The notes: generated by a model not told the origin, from the letters alone. A stretch of 64,000 bases of DNA from Hibiscus mutabilis (GCA_019671005.1 CM033717.1:73639850-73703849); one strand, 5' to 3'. Positions 1 through 11,615 are shown, numbered from the stretch's first letter. Program-made: numbers and translations.

Positions 1-76
1 GTCAATCCCATTCTCTTTATAGGTCAATCCAACCATAATGAATGCAAAACCAAATTCGGTGCCAGTTCTAGTGTAC

Positions 77-1217
77 CTTTAATGTCTATAGATCCTTGCA
101 TATAGATGTATTGAATAGTCAAGGACTTGAGATTTGATAGTCCGCTGATGAATGCAAAACTAGTATTCTGCAGGTGATTACCACTCAAATCAAGCTCCTC
201 CAGATTCATCACATTTATACCTTGAAAGCTTTCAATTGAATTCCAGCTTAAATCCAAGCTCCTCAACTTCCTCAATCTACTCAATTCTGTACATATTCAA
301 TCCCAACAAGAAAAGAATCAAGACATAAAAAGGGTACTAAAATCTCATTCCGTTTCCCTGGGAATCGATCTTACCTTTGATATTAAGAGATCCTTCCAAT
401 TGATTAAAGGCCAAATTTAAAGTTGTTAAAGATGAAAGAGCAGCTACGTGTAAGAGGAAATTGTTCTGCACATAGTTCTCACTTAAATCAAGAGTTTCCA
501 ACCTACTCAATCTTGAAAGCCATTTGAAACCTGCTACCATCAACATTTGTTACTACTATCAAAGCTGGTCGTATAATACATCATCAAAAAATTGACATGA
601 AATGAAGTTTACCATTACCAATACCATGGTTTGATCCTGTGAACCCGTTTTTTGTCAGATATAGAGACTTTAGAGACGAGAGCTCACTTAACCATGGTAA
701 GGTGCTATCATTCAACTGATTCTCACTCAAGTCAAGGATTTCCAGTTTTTTCAATGCAGATGATAGCGTTGCGACACCTGAAAGAGAATCAAGAAGAAGA
801 AGAAAACATAAAGAATCAACAGACGGGTACGGATTTGTTATTTGTATTCAGTGATCAAATTTGCTATAGGAATAGGAAAGGCAACAAACCTTGATTGTCG
901 ATAAAACCAGCTATTCCATTCCCGACCAAATACAGACTCTTCAACTCCTTGAAGGGGAGAAATAAAGAGGCATTGAGATAGCCATCTCCCTGCCGTTCCC
1001 TTGCATAATCAAGAGAGAGTTGGATGAGTCGTCTACTGGTGTTGCTACACATTACCCTTTCCCATTGACAACAGTTCGAACCCACCCAGTCACGCAGGAA
1101 ATAAGGAGAATTGAAGAAAGATTTGAGTTGCAAGAGTGCAACCCTCTCCTGCTCCATGCACCCCTCAGTTTCAGACAAAACCATCACAACAAGCACCCAA
1201 AACCATTTAATCTTCAT
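77..1217 (-). CDS. LRR receptor-like protein, 5' part (gene continues beyond the left edge)
   Basis: N-terminal part of a plant extracellular leucine-rich-repeat receptor-like protein. Exon 1 is 890-1217: ATG at 1217, a hydrophobic signal peptide (about residues 1-19), then an LRRNT_2 cap with the paired-cysteine motif NCCQW and a second Cys in VMCSN. Exon 2 (619-777), exon 3 (375-530) and exon 4 (77-286) each add LRR units such as LEILDLSENQL and LETLDLSENYV. All introns fall at phase 1 after a Gly or equivalent codon and keep the frame with GT-AG borders, so the exons are modular LRR cassettes. The rest (more LRRs, membrane anchor and possibly a kinase) lies outside the window, so RLP versus RLK cannot be decided. 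The family senses apoplastic ligands at the plasma membrane. Family assignment is firm; ligand and exact orthologue are unknown. Confidence 0.82.
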
Positions 1218-1706
1218 CGTATCAATACTATCAAATCACTCAAGCCCGCTGATAACAACGAGTCTCGGAATTTATATCCAGTTAGGAACACATATGTTCT
1301 TCAGAAATTGATACCTCAAGAGTAGTGAAGACCAATTCGTTCCAACTTTCACATCAAAACTACTGTGTATACGAGTCACTGTCCGCATCTTGCCTTCGTC
1401 ATCAACCATAGTAACTGATAATAAAACTTCCTTGACATTTTAGACAGAGATTTCCTGGGAATTACTATTGTCAATATCAATTACCTAGCGTATCTCCTTT
1501 ACGAATTCTAGACTTTACGAGGGTTCAACCATTGCATTGCGTGAGGCTCTACATCTTCACTTTGACTTCAACCAAAGAAAGAAAAGGTAAACAACCTTTG
1601 AATACACGTTTTCAGAATTTTAATATACAACTTTGATTATTTCCCACAAGCCATGACGTCGATGCATTAATAAAATCAAATGTATACCTAATCATCATAT
1701 TAAATA
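1218..1706. other. Upstream region of the LRR gene
   Basis: This stretch holds the presumed promoter and leader of the minus-strand LRR gene. I see no second gene, no convincing TATA box and no RNA gene. It ends at a 9-bp sequence (1698-1706) that is nearly duplicated on the far side of the next element. Confidence 0.4.
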
Positions 1707-2478
1707 GGCTTAGTGGCAAATAAATGCTCAAATTATACCTTTTTTTCCAAATAAGTATCTAAAGTATTTTTCGGGCCAAACAGGTGCCTAACGTTTTCAA
1801 CGTTACTCAAGTAGGTGTTTGCCATGACTGTCCGTGACAATATTAAACATTTTCTAAATTTTATTTTTTTAAAAAATAAATTAGAATTTTTAAAATATCC
1901 TAAAATTTTCAATAATCCCAAAATAGTCCCTAAACCCCCAAATCTGGCCACTCCCACCGACGTTGGTCGCATTTTCGGGGATGGACTGAAGCGTCCTCCC
2001 CTCATTGAACAACTCAAACGCCGTTCATCGTCCGTTATGCAGCAATTCGTCGTAAATTATTCGAATGAACCATTCAACGATTTCGGCATTTCGCACGGCA
2101 CCGGTCGATTTCCGACGAGGTGGTAGGGAAAATGGTCGTGATAGTCCAGCGACGGACGTGGTGGGTGGCGGCGTGGCAATCGACGGTGAAATCAAGCAAA
2201 TCGAGATTTGGGTTTTGGGGTGTTAAGGATTTCAAATTTTGGGGCTATTATGTGAAATAAAGAAAATATTTTTTATTAACTTTTATTTATTTTTAAATAT
2301 AATTTTAGAAATTTAAGAAACTGACACGTGTCAGTTAACGTGAAAATTAACGGACGTTGACAGCAGGCACCTACTTGAATAACGTTGAAAATATTAGGCA
2401 TTTGTTTGGCCCGAAAAATACTTTGGGCGCTATCTAGAAAAAATAGTATAGTTTGGACATTTATTTACCACTTAAGCC
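1707..2478. mobile_element. Mutator-like inverted-repeat element (non-autonomous), 772 bp
   Basis: Long terminal inverted repeats: the left end reads GGCTTAGTGGCAAATAAATG and the right end is its diverged complement (cATTTATTTACCACTTAAGCC). The arms run about 120 bp and include matching 'cgggccaaacaggtgcctaa'-type blocks. The flanks are tattaaata (1698-1706) and tataaaata (2479-2487), an 8-of-9 target-site duplication, which fits the 9-bp duplication of Mutator-like elements. The interior is GC-richer (1930-2220) with no recognisable coding sequence. It has no transposase, so it must move in trans if at all. Confidence 0.75.
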
Positions 2479-3003
2479 TATAAAATACTTAAATGGCAGT
2501 TTTCAATGGAAAGGTAATTTGACAAATAAAAGTTTTTTTGATATATCTTAATCCTACCTAAAAGGGAGGAAAAATGAATGAGGAAAGAAATGATGTTTCG
2601 AGTGGATCTATAACCTATAACTTAAGGATATAAAAAAACAAAAATAAACATCTTGACAAATAAGTGTTAAATGAAGGGAAAATAGTTAAAAGGGATAATT
2701 TTTTATGATAATGTTGAAGTTTTCAAGAGACGGATAATTTGAGAAATGAAAGCTAGACTAAGGGGATGTACTTAACAAAGCCCTCACCACAGGAAAAAAT
2801 GGTTTCAACTTTGAAATATAATGATTAATTAAAAAATTTAGGAATTCATCTTACTAAACCAACATGTCGTTGGCAACTAGTCTTTCGATTTTAATAAAGT
2901 ATAATGATTAATTAATTTATTTTTGAATCGTAATGATTAAATTTTAGTGAATTAAAATAAAAGTAATTAGATCTCATTAGAAAAAGAAAAATGAAAGGTT
3001 TAA
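2479..3003. other. AT-rich spacer between two transposons
   Basis: AT-rich DNA with no gene, RNA gene or repeat that I can name. Confidence 0.35.
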
Positions 3004-3519
3004 GGCTGTAAGAAGCCCTTAAACTTTTGAAAAAAAAATCAATTAAGCCCTTAATTTTTGTGCATTCAATTAAGCCCTTGAACCAAAAAATTGAATCAAT
3101 TAAGCCTTTGAACCAAGAAATTGAATCAATTAAGCCCTTAGACTAATTTTGACCTTTAAATATTGATAGTTTTTCTTTAGATATTACTAGCACATGATAC
3201 ACTACAGTTTTATAATGTTGCAATTACGGATATTTCCAAAAATTATTTTTATAAATTTTATAAGTCTTTTATGATTTTTATAACTTTTAATATGAATTTT
3301 TTAAATAAAATAAAAAAAGTTTCTGAAAATGTCAAGTGAAAACATTGTGATACTACGCATTGCACGAAGAAATTCAAAAAAATGATCAAAATTTAATAGT
3401 CAAAATTAGTCAAAGGGCTTAATTAATTACATTTTTTGGTTCAAGGGCTTAATTGATAACATTTCTTGGTTCAATGGCTTAATTGAGTGTAAAAACATTC
3501 ATGAACTTAATTAATTTTT

Positions 3520-4973
3520 GGGTAAACTACTTAAATGACCACCATGTTTTTGATAAAGTTGCGATTTGACCACATTACTTTTTTCGAAGCAATTAAAGCA
3601 CCGAACTATTTAAATGGTATCAATATGACCACCAGCCGTTAGAGGTTAACGGTAGGGTGACGTGACAGTTTAAAAAATAGGGATATAATTACACATTTGG
3701 ACCTTGCTATTTACACATTCTTTCAATTTAGTCTTAATTTTAAATTAATTATTTAATTAGGTGGTGACACGTGTCAACACCTTATTGAAGGATTTTAATT
3801 ATTTATATTTGATTTAATAAATTTATTTTCCTCCTCCAATTAGGTGGTGACGAGAGAAGAAAAATAAATTCAATCCAACTTGCACTTGGGAGCATAAGGA
3901 GCAAAGGCAATGGCTAAGCCACTGCACCAAGCACAATATTGTGCTATGAAACACCACCTTTAATATATGTCTTATTGTTTTTTACATTTATTTTTTTTAA
4001 TTTCACATATAAAATTATCAAATTATTTTTTAATATAATTAAAAAATCTCAATTAAATTATTATATATGTTAAATTATATATAATAAATTTTAAATTATA
4101 ATAAAAATTCATTTAGTGAATTCAAAATCTCAATTAAATTATATTTAAAAGTAAAATTATATTCAACGAATTATTTTTAATTAAATTAAAAAATTTCAAT
4201 TAAATTATTATATACATTAAATTATATATATAATAAATTAAAATGTTTAAATTATAACAAAAATTCACTTAGCGAATTCAAAATTTCAATTAAATTATAT
4301 TTAAAAAATAAAATTATATTCAGTGAATTATTTTTTAATTTAATTAAAAATCTCAATTAAATTATATATATTAAATTAAAAATATTAAATTATAATAAAA
4401 ATTCGTTTAGCGAATCTAAAATCTTTAAAATTATATATAATTTAAAATTTTTAATTTATTATATATAATTTAACATATATAATAACTTAATAGAGATTTT
4501 TTAATTAAATTAAAAAATAATTTGATGATTTTATATGTGAAATTAAAAAAGTAAATGTAAAAAACAATAAGACGTATATTAAAGTTTGTGTTTCATAACA
4601 CAATGTTGTGCTTGGTTTAGTGACTTAGTCACTGCCTTTGCTCCCAGGTTCAATTCTCCCAATTGCATGTTGGGTTAAATTTATTTTTCTCCTCTAAATA
4701 AGTGGTGACATGTATTACCACTTAATTAAATAATTTATTTATTTTATTAATTTAAAATTAAAACTAAATTGAAAAATGTATAAATAACAAAGATTAAATA
4801 TGTAATTATACCCTTATTTTTTAACTGTCGCGTCATCTTGCCGTTAACCTCTAATATTTGATAGTCATATTAATACTATTTAAATAATTTGATAATTTAA
4901 TTGCTTCGAAAAAAATAATATAATCAAATCGTAATTTTATTAAAAATATGGTTGTCATTTAAATAGTTTATCC
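3520..4973. mobile_element. 1454-bp palindromic Mutator-like element nested in an older element
   Basis: It starts GGGTAAACTACTTAAATGAC and ends with the diverged complement GTCATTTAAATAGTTTATCC. The flanks TTAATTTTT (3511-3519) and TTAATTTTT (4974-4982) are a perfect 9-bp target-site duplication. The arms pair almost the whole way in: 3520-3780 with 4704-4973, then 3868-4020 with 4500-4676. The inner arm carries a tRNA-promoter-like stretch (4612-4665, with 'ggttcaattctccc'), so a second element or SINE may be nested inside. The core holds AT-rich tandem repeats (see 4028-4436). No transposase. Confidence 0.82.
4028..4436. repeat. AT-rich tandem repeats in the palindrome core
   Basis: About 2.7 imperfect copies of a 138-156 bp unit. 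The marker 'aaaattcatttagtgaattc' recurs with small changes near 4105, 4261 and 4399. The units lie at the hinge of the 1.45-kb palindrome. Confidence 0.6.
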
Positions 4974-5244
4974 TTAATTTTTTTTCAAAAGTTTAAGTGT
5001 TATGGCCCGAAGCCGAAAGAAAATGATGAAATCCATATGGGCATTTTGGTCAAAGAGAAACATAAAAACGAGAAACAAAGGGACCCACCAACTTATTATC
5101 ATCGTTTTCCTCTTAACCGTTAAGCTAGCACGTTGTAACAGATTTCCATCAACCCCTTCATTTGCAAGTAACCCCACTACTCTCTCTTTCTCTGAAAATT
5201 CTGAGGAACCGAGAAACTGGGAAAACAACAATTGTAAATTGAAA

Positions 5245-7713
5245 ATGTTACGTTTCAGATCAAACCCACACGCATTGTTTCTTCTTCCTCTTTTCTCTTT
5301 GTTTCTTTTCTGACCTGAAGTTGTTTCTGAAGCCTCACATGTCCGAACTTCACACATCCCAGGTTTCACTATCATTTTAGTGTGTTTTTAAAAGGAAAGT
5401 TTTGATTTTTATTTCTGGGGTTGTGTTTTTAACTGTTTTTATATAGGGTATCATAGAAGTTTCGTCTTTGGGGAGACACAGCACAGTGAGGTGCTGGCAT
5501 GGAGGAAACTTGCAGAGGAAAATGAAGGAGACAACAACTCGTCTTTGAATTTAGCTGAAAATAGGACTCATAGAAAAGACCCTCTTAATGATTTTAAGAA
5601 GTACACCGGTGGCTGGAATATCAGCAATCGACACTATTGGGCTGTCAGTTTCTTCTTCTTCTTCTTCTTCAATCATTCTTTTACCCAGGATTTCTGAATT
5701 TTCTATGTTCGTTGGCAGATTTGATCCTGTTAGTTCTTGCCTTAGCTTTGATTTAATCTCAATTAAGAAATCTTCTTCTGAAATTAATTACATTGCCAGT
5801 CGGTTCAACTTAAAATTCTCCTTCTATTTATTTGTTGTATTAATATCATTATCATGGTTTATGTTGCAGTCTGTTGGTTTTACAGCGGCTCCTTTCTTTG
5901 TCATTGCTGCAGCCTGGTTTGTGTTATTCGCCTTATGCTTATTCGTCCTGTGTATCCGCCATTGTTGTTGTCGACTAAATTCTTACGGCTACTCTCGGCT
6001 AGCTTATGCCCTATCTCTTATTTTCCTCATACTCTTCACCATTGCTGCAATGTAACTCTGTTTCCCTCTCTTTATAAACTTTCAATGTATGTGTCTTTAC
6101 AGAACCATATGATTACTCGATTAAATTTCGACTTCGTATTACAGCGTCGGGTGTGTTGTGCTGTACACCGGTCAGGGAAAGTTCCATGCCAGTACAACAA
6201 ACACACTGAAGTATGCCGTTTATAAGGCGGACGTTACTGCCGAAAACCTCAGGAACGTGTCGAATTATCTTTCTGCAGCTAAGAAGATAAGCGTGGATTC
6301 AACGATTCTATCACCGGATATCCAAAGAAGCATCGATGATGTCGACAAGAAGATCAACTCTTCCGCTTCGACTCTTTCCACTAAGACAGCTGATAACAAA
6401 GACAGAATTCAACATGGGTTGGACCGCATGTAAGTTAAGCTTTTAGAATCTTGAAATTGGAAAAAGCCTTGGAGTAATGCCGGTCATCGGATCGGACTGA
6501 TCTAAATGCAAAATGCTGCAGAGGATTGGCTCTTGTCATCGTTGCTGCCGTGATGCTCTTTTTGGCATTTCTTGGATTCTGTAAATTACAATGTTGCTTT
6601 GGTTATTCCTCCTAGATTTTTAGTATTTTGTTTTATGTATCTAACCTTCTTATGCTGTTGTTTTGATGACTTGCTGCAGTGCTCTTGATTCTTGGATTGC
6701 AGCGCCTGGTCTACACGCAAGCGAAGTACCGTTAATGTTTTCTCCGCTGTATGCTTCGGAATAAACATCTGTTACTTATAGAACACTCTGTTATTAACCA
6801 ATGCAGCCTGGTCATCTTTGGATGGATTCTTGTTGCCGGCACATTTATTTTATGTGGTGTATTTAATCTCCTCCACAAGTACGTCCTACTCCAACCCCAC
6901 GATTCTCTGTAAATAACTCGCATTCTGTTAATTAAGATCGTCTCTTTTGATTCACAGTGTCGCCGGAGATACATGCGTTGCTATGGATGAATGGATCTAG
7001 CATCCCACCGCGCATACCACGTTAGATGACATTCTGCCATGTGTGGACAATGCAACAGCCCAAGAGACCTTGTTACAAACCAAGAATGTCAGTCACCAAC
7101 TTGTAAATGTTGTGAATCGCATCATCAATAATGTTGCCAACCGTAATTTCCCTCCACAATTGGCACCTTTATATTACAATCAATCCGGTCCATTGGTGCC
7201 GGTTCTCTGCAACCCGTTTCATTCCGATCTCACGGAGCGGACATGTGCTTCCGGTAAAGTTAGCTTGTTCAATGCCTCTGAGGTAACCGAAAATAACCTT
7301 TCTGTATGTAAATTGAGTGAAACTCATGACTTCATGTATCCTTTTTCGAACAGGTTTGGAAGAAATATATCTGTAACGTTTCTGCATCCTCCGGGATTTG
7401 TACTACAATTGGGCGGCTGACCCCGCAGTTTTACAGCCAGATGTCGGCTGCAGCGAATGTCAGTTATGGTCTATATCGCTACGGTCCATTCCTGGTTAAT
7501 TTGCAAGTGCGCGATACATTCACAGATATCAGTCATGATCATTGCCCAGGTCTGCGCAGATATAGTCGATGGATCTACATCGGATTGGTACTTGTATCCG
7601 CGGCCGTGATGTTGTCTTTGATCTTCTGGGTAATCTATGCAAGAGAAAGAAGGCACCGAGTTTATACTAAGCAGCACGATGCTCGAGTGGAAGGCGCAGA
7701 CAAGGGTCATTAG
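5245..7713 (+). CDS. Plant tweety-like / PTHR31414 multi-pass membrane protein, interrupted by an in-frame TAG
   Basis: A predicted plasma-membrane protein of unknown function in the plant family annotated 'transmembrane protein' or 'plasma membrane fusion protein' (Arabidopsis At2g12400 type). My nine-exon model is 5245-5300, 5457-5643, 5870-6051, 6145-6429, 6522-6580, 6680-6716, 6807-6878, 6958-7282 and 7354-7713, 521 codons, with every phase consistent. Features: signal peptide; RTHRKDPLNDFKKYTGGWN; two N-terminal membrane segments; a predicted extracellular loop; two central membrane segments; CVDNATAQE; ISHDHCPGLRRYS; and a last membrane segment before RERRHRVYTKQ. Intron 6 begins GC (6717). 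Codon 307 (6998-7000) is TAG where the family has Gln in the DEW-x-Q-x-PTAH stretch. Exon 9 also lacks about four residues (DCTF in relatives) before VRDTF. Intron 1 has a weak donor, so the start is tentative. It may be a recent pseudogene or a 306-residue protein. Confidence 0.8.
6717..6806 (+). other. GC-AG intron in the tweety-like gene
   Basis: The exon ends CTACAC and the intron begins GCAAGC; the acceptor is ATGCAG at 6801-6806. Joining 6716 to 6807 gives VYTLVIFGWILVAGTF, which matches the family without gap. The nearest GT donor (gtaccg, 6725) would insert extra residues. The only good solution is a GC donor. Confidence 0.72.
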
Positions 7714-8163
7714 TGATTCCACAAGCTTAGTTAGCATGTTGTTGAATGCTCTTGTTTTCCTTATGTTTTGATTCTTTGTGAAGTGTAGTAGATGTGCTTA
7801 TCCATGAACAAGTTTTTGTTTTCCGAGATTCAAAATTTTTCCTGTGTAAATTGTCCCGAAACGAAAATTTGTGTACGCTTAAATCCGTTAAAAAAACCCG
7901 GTTCGAACTGGACCAAACTTGAATAAACATAAAATTGGTTGTAACTTAACCAATCTCTGTTTCTCAATCTTATCCAAGATAACCATAACAAAGTAAAGCT
8001 GTTAATTAAAAAACATTCCATGGAATCAAAGCTTATCAATGCAATTCAAACACCCTTTTCAAAGCTATAAAAAGACACCATCATTCTCCCACTTCCTGTT
8101 AGTCCTCCACACAAACGAAAGCGAATCGAGCATTGTCAACATCCCGGGCTAGTCATCGAGCCA
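7714..8163 (+). other. 3' region of the tweety-like gene and promoter of the serine-rich gene
   Basis: Terminator and leader sequence between two plus-strand genes. It contains a TATA box at 8066-8073 (listed separately). Nothing else is recognisable. Confidence 0.45.
8066..8073 (+). promoter_or_regulatory. TATA box of the 103-aa serine-rich gene
   Basis: TATAAAAA, 98 bp before the ATG at 8164. This spacing leaves a leader of about 65 nt, usual for plant genes. Confidence 0.55.
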
Positions 8164-8475
8164 ATGTTGTCGAAAACTGCATCATCAAAGTCCAAGCCTC
8201 GAACATGCTTGTGTTCGCCAACGTTGCACCCGGGGTCCTTTAGGTGTACCCTGCACCGGAATTTCAACATCAACACACCGGCTCGAAGTCGAACGAGGGT
8301 GGTTCGTTACTCACCAAGTTATCATGCGAATGCGAAACCCATCAAGACGGTTCTACTCCAAATCCTGAAGCCCTCGAGCCATTGCATCCAGATGAGAAGG
8401 AATTTCCAGCCCAAGCCTTCCAGGTTTTGTTTATTGAATGCAAATGGCAACAAGTTTGGGGTAGTAGACTTGTAG
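8164..8475 (+). CDS. Short plant serine-rich family protein with CxC-HPGSFRC-LH motif (103 aa)
   Basis: Single-exon gene, ATG at 8164, 103 residues. The diagnostic motif is at residues 15-31: C15-x-C17-SPT-x-H22-PGSFRC28-x-L-H31. Three Cys and two His could bind a metal, but no function is established for this plant family (Arabidopsis At3g56500/At5g25280/At1g67910 type). A second shared block near the C-terminus reads KPSSH...FQPKPSRF. The N-terminal Ser-rich region of the larger members is missing here, so this is a short form. The 202-aa gene at 12495 is a paralogue on the same strand 4 kb downstream, which points to local duplication. Confidence 0.72.
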   Translation: MLSKTASSKSKPRTCLCSPTLHPGSFRCTLHRNFNINTPARSRTRVVRYSPSYHANAKPIKTVLLQILKPSSHCIQMRRNFQPKPSRFCLLNANGNKFGVVDL

Positions 8476-8851
8476 TTTCCTCATCATATATATTGCCGGT
8501 TTAGTTGCAACATAATAATAGTGTGGTTCATTTCCCTTTAATTAAAAGTCATCTTAATGTTCACACCTTTGTAGGTTTGATATTACTTTTGAAAAGTACG
8601 GTAAAAGGATATTTGAGTGTTTGGTATTATTGTCAAAATGTACTTTTAAGCAGATAAAACATTTGTTTTAAATTTTGTTTATAAAAAAAATTGTGATATA
8701 AACGATGATAAATGCGTAATTATTACTCAAAAATGTTTTTTAAAAAAACTTTTTAAATCAAGTTAAAATGTACTTTTTTATATTCCTTTTAACCCCAAAT
8801 GTACTTTTGACTCCAAAAACACCTTTAAAAAGTTATGAAGACGAAAATTAA
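8476..8851. other. Spacer downstream of the serine-rich gene
   Basis: Probable 3' UTR followed by AT-rich DNA. No further feature seen. Confidence 0.35.
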
Positions 8852-9078
8852 GAGCCCGTTCAGCAACGCTGGTAAAGATCCGGTGAAGACTAATTTGCGG
8901 TGAAGAAGCCGGCCTTGAAAAAGCTGAAAAATTTAGATTTTTTAAAACGGACGTTTAGGACCAGATTTAAGCACAAAAAGACGGTAAAAAAGCACAAAAA
9001 AAGGTGTTTAGCAAGGCTTTTCTGTTTGGCCGCTGCTTTTGCTCCGAACGCTGCCCAGAAGCGTTGTTGAACGGGGCC
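8852..9078. mobile_element. Tourist-like (PIF/Harbinger) MITE, 227 bp
   Basis: Terminal inverted repeats GAGCCCGTTCAGCAACGCT (left) and AGCGTTGTTGAACGGGGCC (right). Flanked by TAA on both sides (8849-8851 and 9079-9081), the 3-bp TWA duplication typical of PIF/Harbinger elements. No coding capacity. Confidence 0.72.
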
Positions 9079-10830
9079 TAAATAATACATAATATCAATA
9101 TTATTCATTCGTATGAATACATTGTACTATTGTAAAAAAATGAATACATTGTACTAAAATAAAATTATCATAATTTTTTATAATTTGGGGTCTGAATGGC
9201 TTGTATCAATATAAATAAAATTCTATATATCTAATCAAAGTCTATCTTAGTTATTTATTATTAGTGGGGAAAAGTTATATTAATTATCAGCACCAAACGT
9301 AACTGGACATATGAAGTTATTATTTTTCATGAAATTAAAAAAATCAAAATGGATATATGAAGTATTAACTATATTTTTAAATAATGACATTTGAAGTAAG
9401 GGAACTAATTTTTTTTGAATATGCCGGTGTGATTATAATGTAGTATCTGCTTAATTTTTTTTAATTTTTCAATAATTACACATACTGTGAACATATAATG
9501 CTTGAACTCGTGTCACCTGTAATAAAGAAATTAAATTGGAGGGTGAAAGTGAGTTTGAAATGGTCGACCCCCTAAACTTTAGTTGGCTTTTGAAGAGCGT
9601 TGAAAGATATTAGAACGCTAATTGAGAAAAATGAGTCTAATGTGGGTGGCTCTCTTTTAGACAGCCACTTGGATACTCTGACCTCATTGGTTGTTGGCCC
9701 ATTTCATATCCTTCTTTTTTTTCAAAAAAAAAAATTTAAAATTACAGTTATAATCAATATTCGTATAATTATAATTAAAACTAAAATTAATAAATATAGT
9801 GAATCCAACTAATGTTTTCGATGAAAAATAGAATGATATTTATCGTAGGAGATCTAGGTTCGAGCAGCTTTTGTCTGCAAAGTGTGTGTCTTATCAAAGG
9901 GTTAAGAAAAAAATTTAGGCGTTCTAATTTCATCTCCAAATTATTCGTATGTGTTAATCATATCTTATGTTAATAAAATCATTATAAAAGTATTAATTGT
10001 CATTATGTAATAATATAATGTGACATAAAAGGATAGTTTGAGGATGGAATTAAAATGTTCAAAAGTATTGGACTAATTTAGAATGATAATTATATTTTGA
10101 GGATGAAATTAAAATATTTAAAAGTTTATGGATCAATTATAATGAGATCAAAATTTTGGGACATGGTGCAATTAACTCTTAAAGGAAAGCAATTGTTATA
10201 GTTATTAATATTCATTAAAAAGAAGCTATCATGATTTGGTTTAGATTCATTTGTTGAGTCAAGTTGATTAACAACTCTAAGCCTTTAGCTTAAAGTTGAC
10301 TCTCCATTTAAATTACATAAAATATTGTCACAATATCACATTTTTATTATAAAATAAAATATATATATATATATATATAATTATTTCATGATTGGAGTTG
10401 AATTCAAACTTTAAAAAAATTTAAATCTAAAATTTTAAATAAAATTTATAAAATATTTAATTCGAATTGGATGTGTTTGAATACAATAAAATGATTGTGT
10501 CAACCAAGTCTATGGTGTAATAATAAATGTCTTTAATTCTGATTAACATTAGATCTCAAGTTTAATATCAGACAAACTTTTTTTCCTCCCCTGAAAGAAA
10601 AACCATCAATAGAAAGTGTAATTAAAATTAGATAGAAATTACACCGTCTTGTAATTATAAGGAAATTCTAATTTTCTTCCAAACATATTCAGTTGATTAT
10701 AATTATACGCAAATTATGTATACAACATGAATCGGTTCGAATTAGTCAAGACAAAGGCATGTAAAATCGAGAGAACAAAAAAAACTTTATAAGCGGAGAA
10801 TTAATTAATTATTAGAGTATTATATAAAAA
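9079..10830. other. AT-rich intergenic DNA
   Basis: No gene seen. It contains an (AT)n run near 10357-10378 and a weak SINE-like B-box phrase 'aggttcgagca' near 9856. The longest open frames (for example 9600-9812) are low-complexity and resemble no known protein. Confidence 0.4.
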
Positions 10831-11615
10831 GGCCTAATAGTCAAAATTTAAAAAGTTGTTCAACCTATATCTTTTTTAATTTGGTGTCAAACGTTTTTTT
10901 CGAGTCACTTTAATACCTAACGTGTCATTCCGTAACTCAAATAAAGTTTTTTCGTGTCAGACGTTAAAATTTTTTCGTTATCCAATAAAAACACGACATG
11001 TGGCACACTTCTAATATTTTCTTTGATTTATTTTTTTAAATAAAAAAAATTATTTTATAAAAAAAAACTCAAAATCTTTAATTTCTCAAAGCTCCAAACC
11101 TAAAGCCTAAATCCTTACCTTTGTTCCCACCACCGATTCAACTATCATCGGCCACCCTTGCCTTCGTCAGCCTCCCACGATTAAAAGTCATATCACTCCG
11201 TCGTCAAAAATCGACGAATGACCCGTCAATTGTTTCGTTGATGAACATCTAAAAAAAAATCAATTAGGCTTCTAACCGACGGCTAGAGGTTGGAGGATGT
11301 TGAACAGTGAGGTACCCGATACTTGAGTGGTGAATAATGAACCGCCGACGTGTGAGGATGCCGGACGGTGAGAGTTATGTGAATTAAGGATTTGATTAAA
11401 AGAAATTAAAATTTTCAGATTTAAAAAAAATTAAAAATTAAATAAAAAAACATGCCACATATCATGTTATAATTAGAAAACGAAAATTTTTAACAATTGT
11501 TTATAAAAAAAACTTATTTAAGTTACGAAATAAATCCTTAATACCAACATAATCGGAAAAAAACGTTAAACATATTTTTGACCCAAAAGCTTATAAAAAT
11601 ATTAAATATTTAGGC
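10831..11615. mobile_element. Inverted-repeat element, about 785 bp, Mutator-like type
   Basis: The left arm starts GGCCTAATAGTCAAAATTTA and the right arm ends with the complement of GGCCTAAATATTTAATATTT. The arms stay alignable for about 170 bp, including 'aacgtttttttc' and 'cgtaactcaaata' blocks and their complements. The core (11080-11380) is GC-richer. No target duplication is recognisable, so the class is inferred from its likeness to the 1707 and 35257 elements. Confidence 0.6.

Larger units (their letters stand above)
3004..5007. mobile_element. Inverted-repeat element built from 'CAATTAAGCCC' units, split by a later insertion
   Basis: The left arm (3004-3150) has repeated 'caattaagcccttgaacc' units. 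The right arm (3395-3510) has the complement 'ggttcaagggcttaattg'. The outer left block 'cccttaaacttttgaaaaaa' has its complement only at 4982-5000, past a 1454-bp insertion (3520-4973). The original element was therefore about 540 bp and was broken by a younger one. No clear target duplication remains at its ends. No coding sequence. Confidence 0.62.

Noticed and set aside
652..894. Open plus-strand frame of 80 codons over the LRR exons
   Set aside because: It is the antisense of LRR exon 2 and its neighbour intron; the minus strand has the real LRR pattern.
5002..5313. Plus-strand frame of 103 codons starting inside the inverted repeat
   Set aside because: Only its last part (from the ATG at 5245) looks like a signal peptide belonging to the tweety-like gene; the first part is transposon end and leader sequence.
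6998..7010. Programmed stop-codon readthrough
   Set aside because: The TAG is followed by CAT and not by the CA(A/G)YYA context known from plant viral readthrough; a mutation or error is simpler. I keep readthrough only as a test to make.
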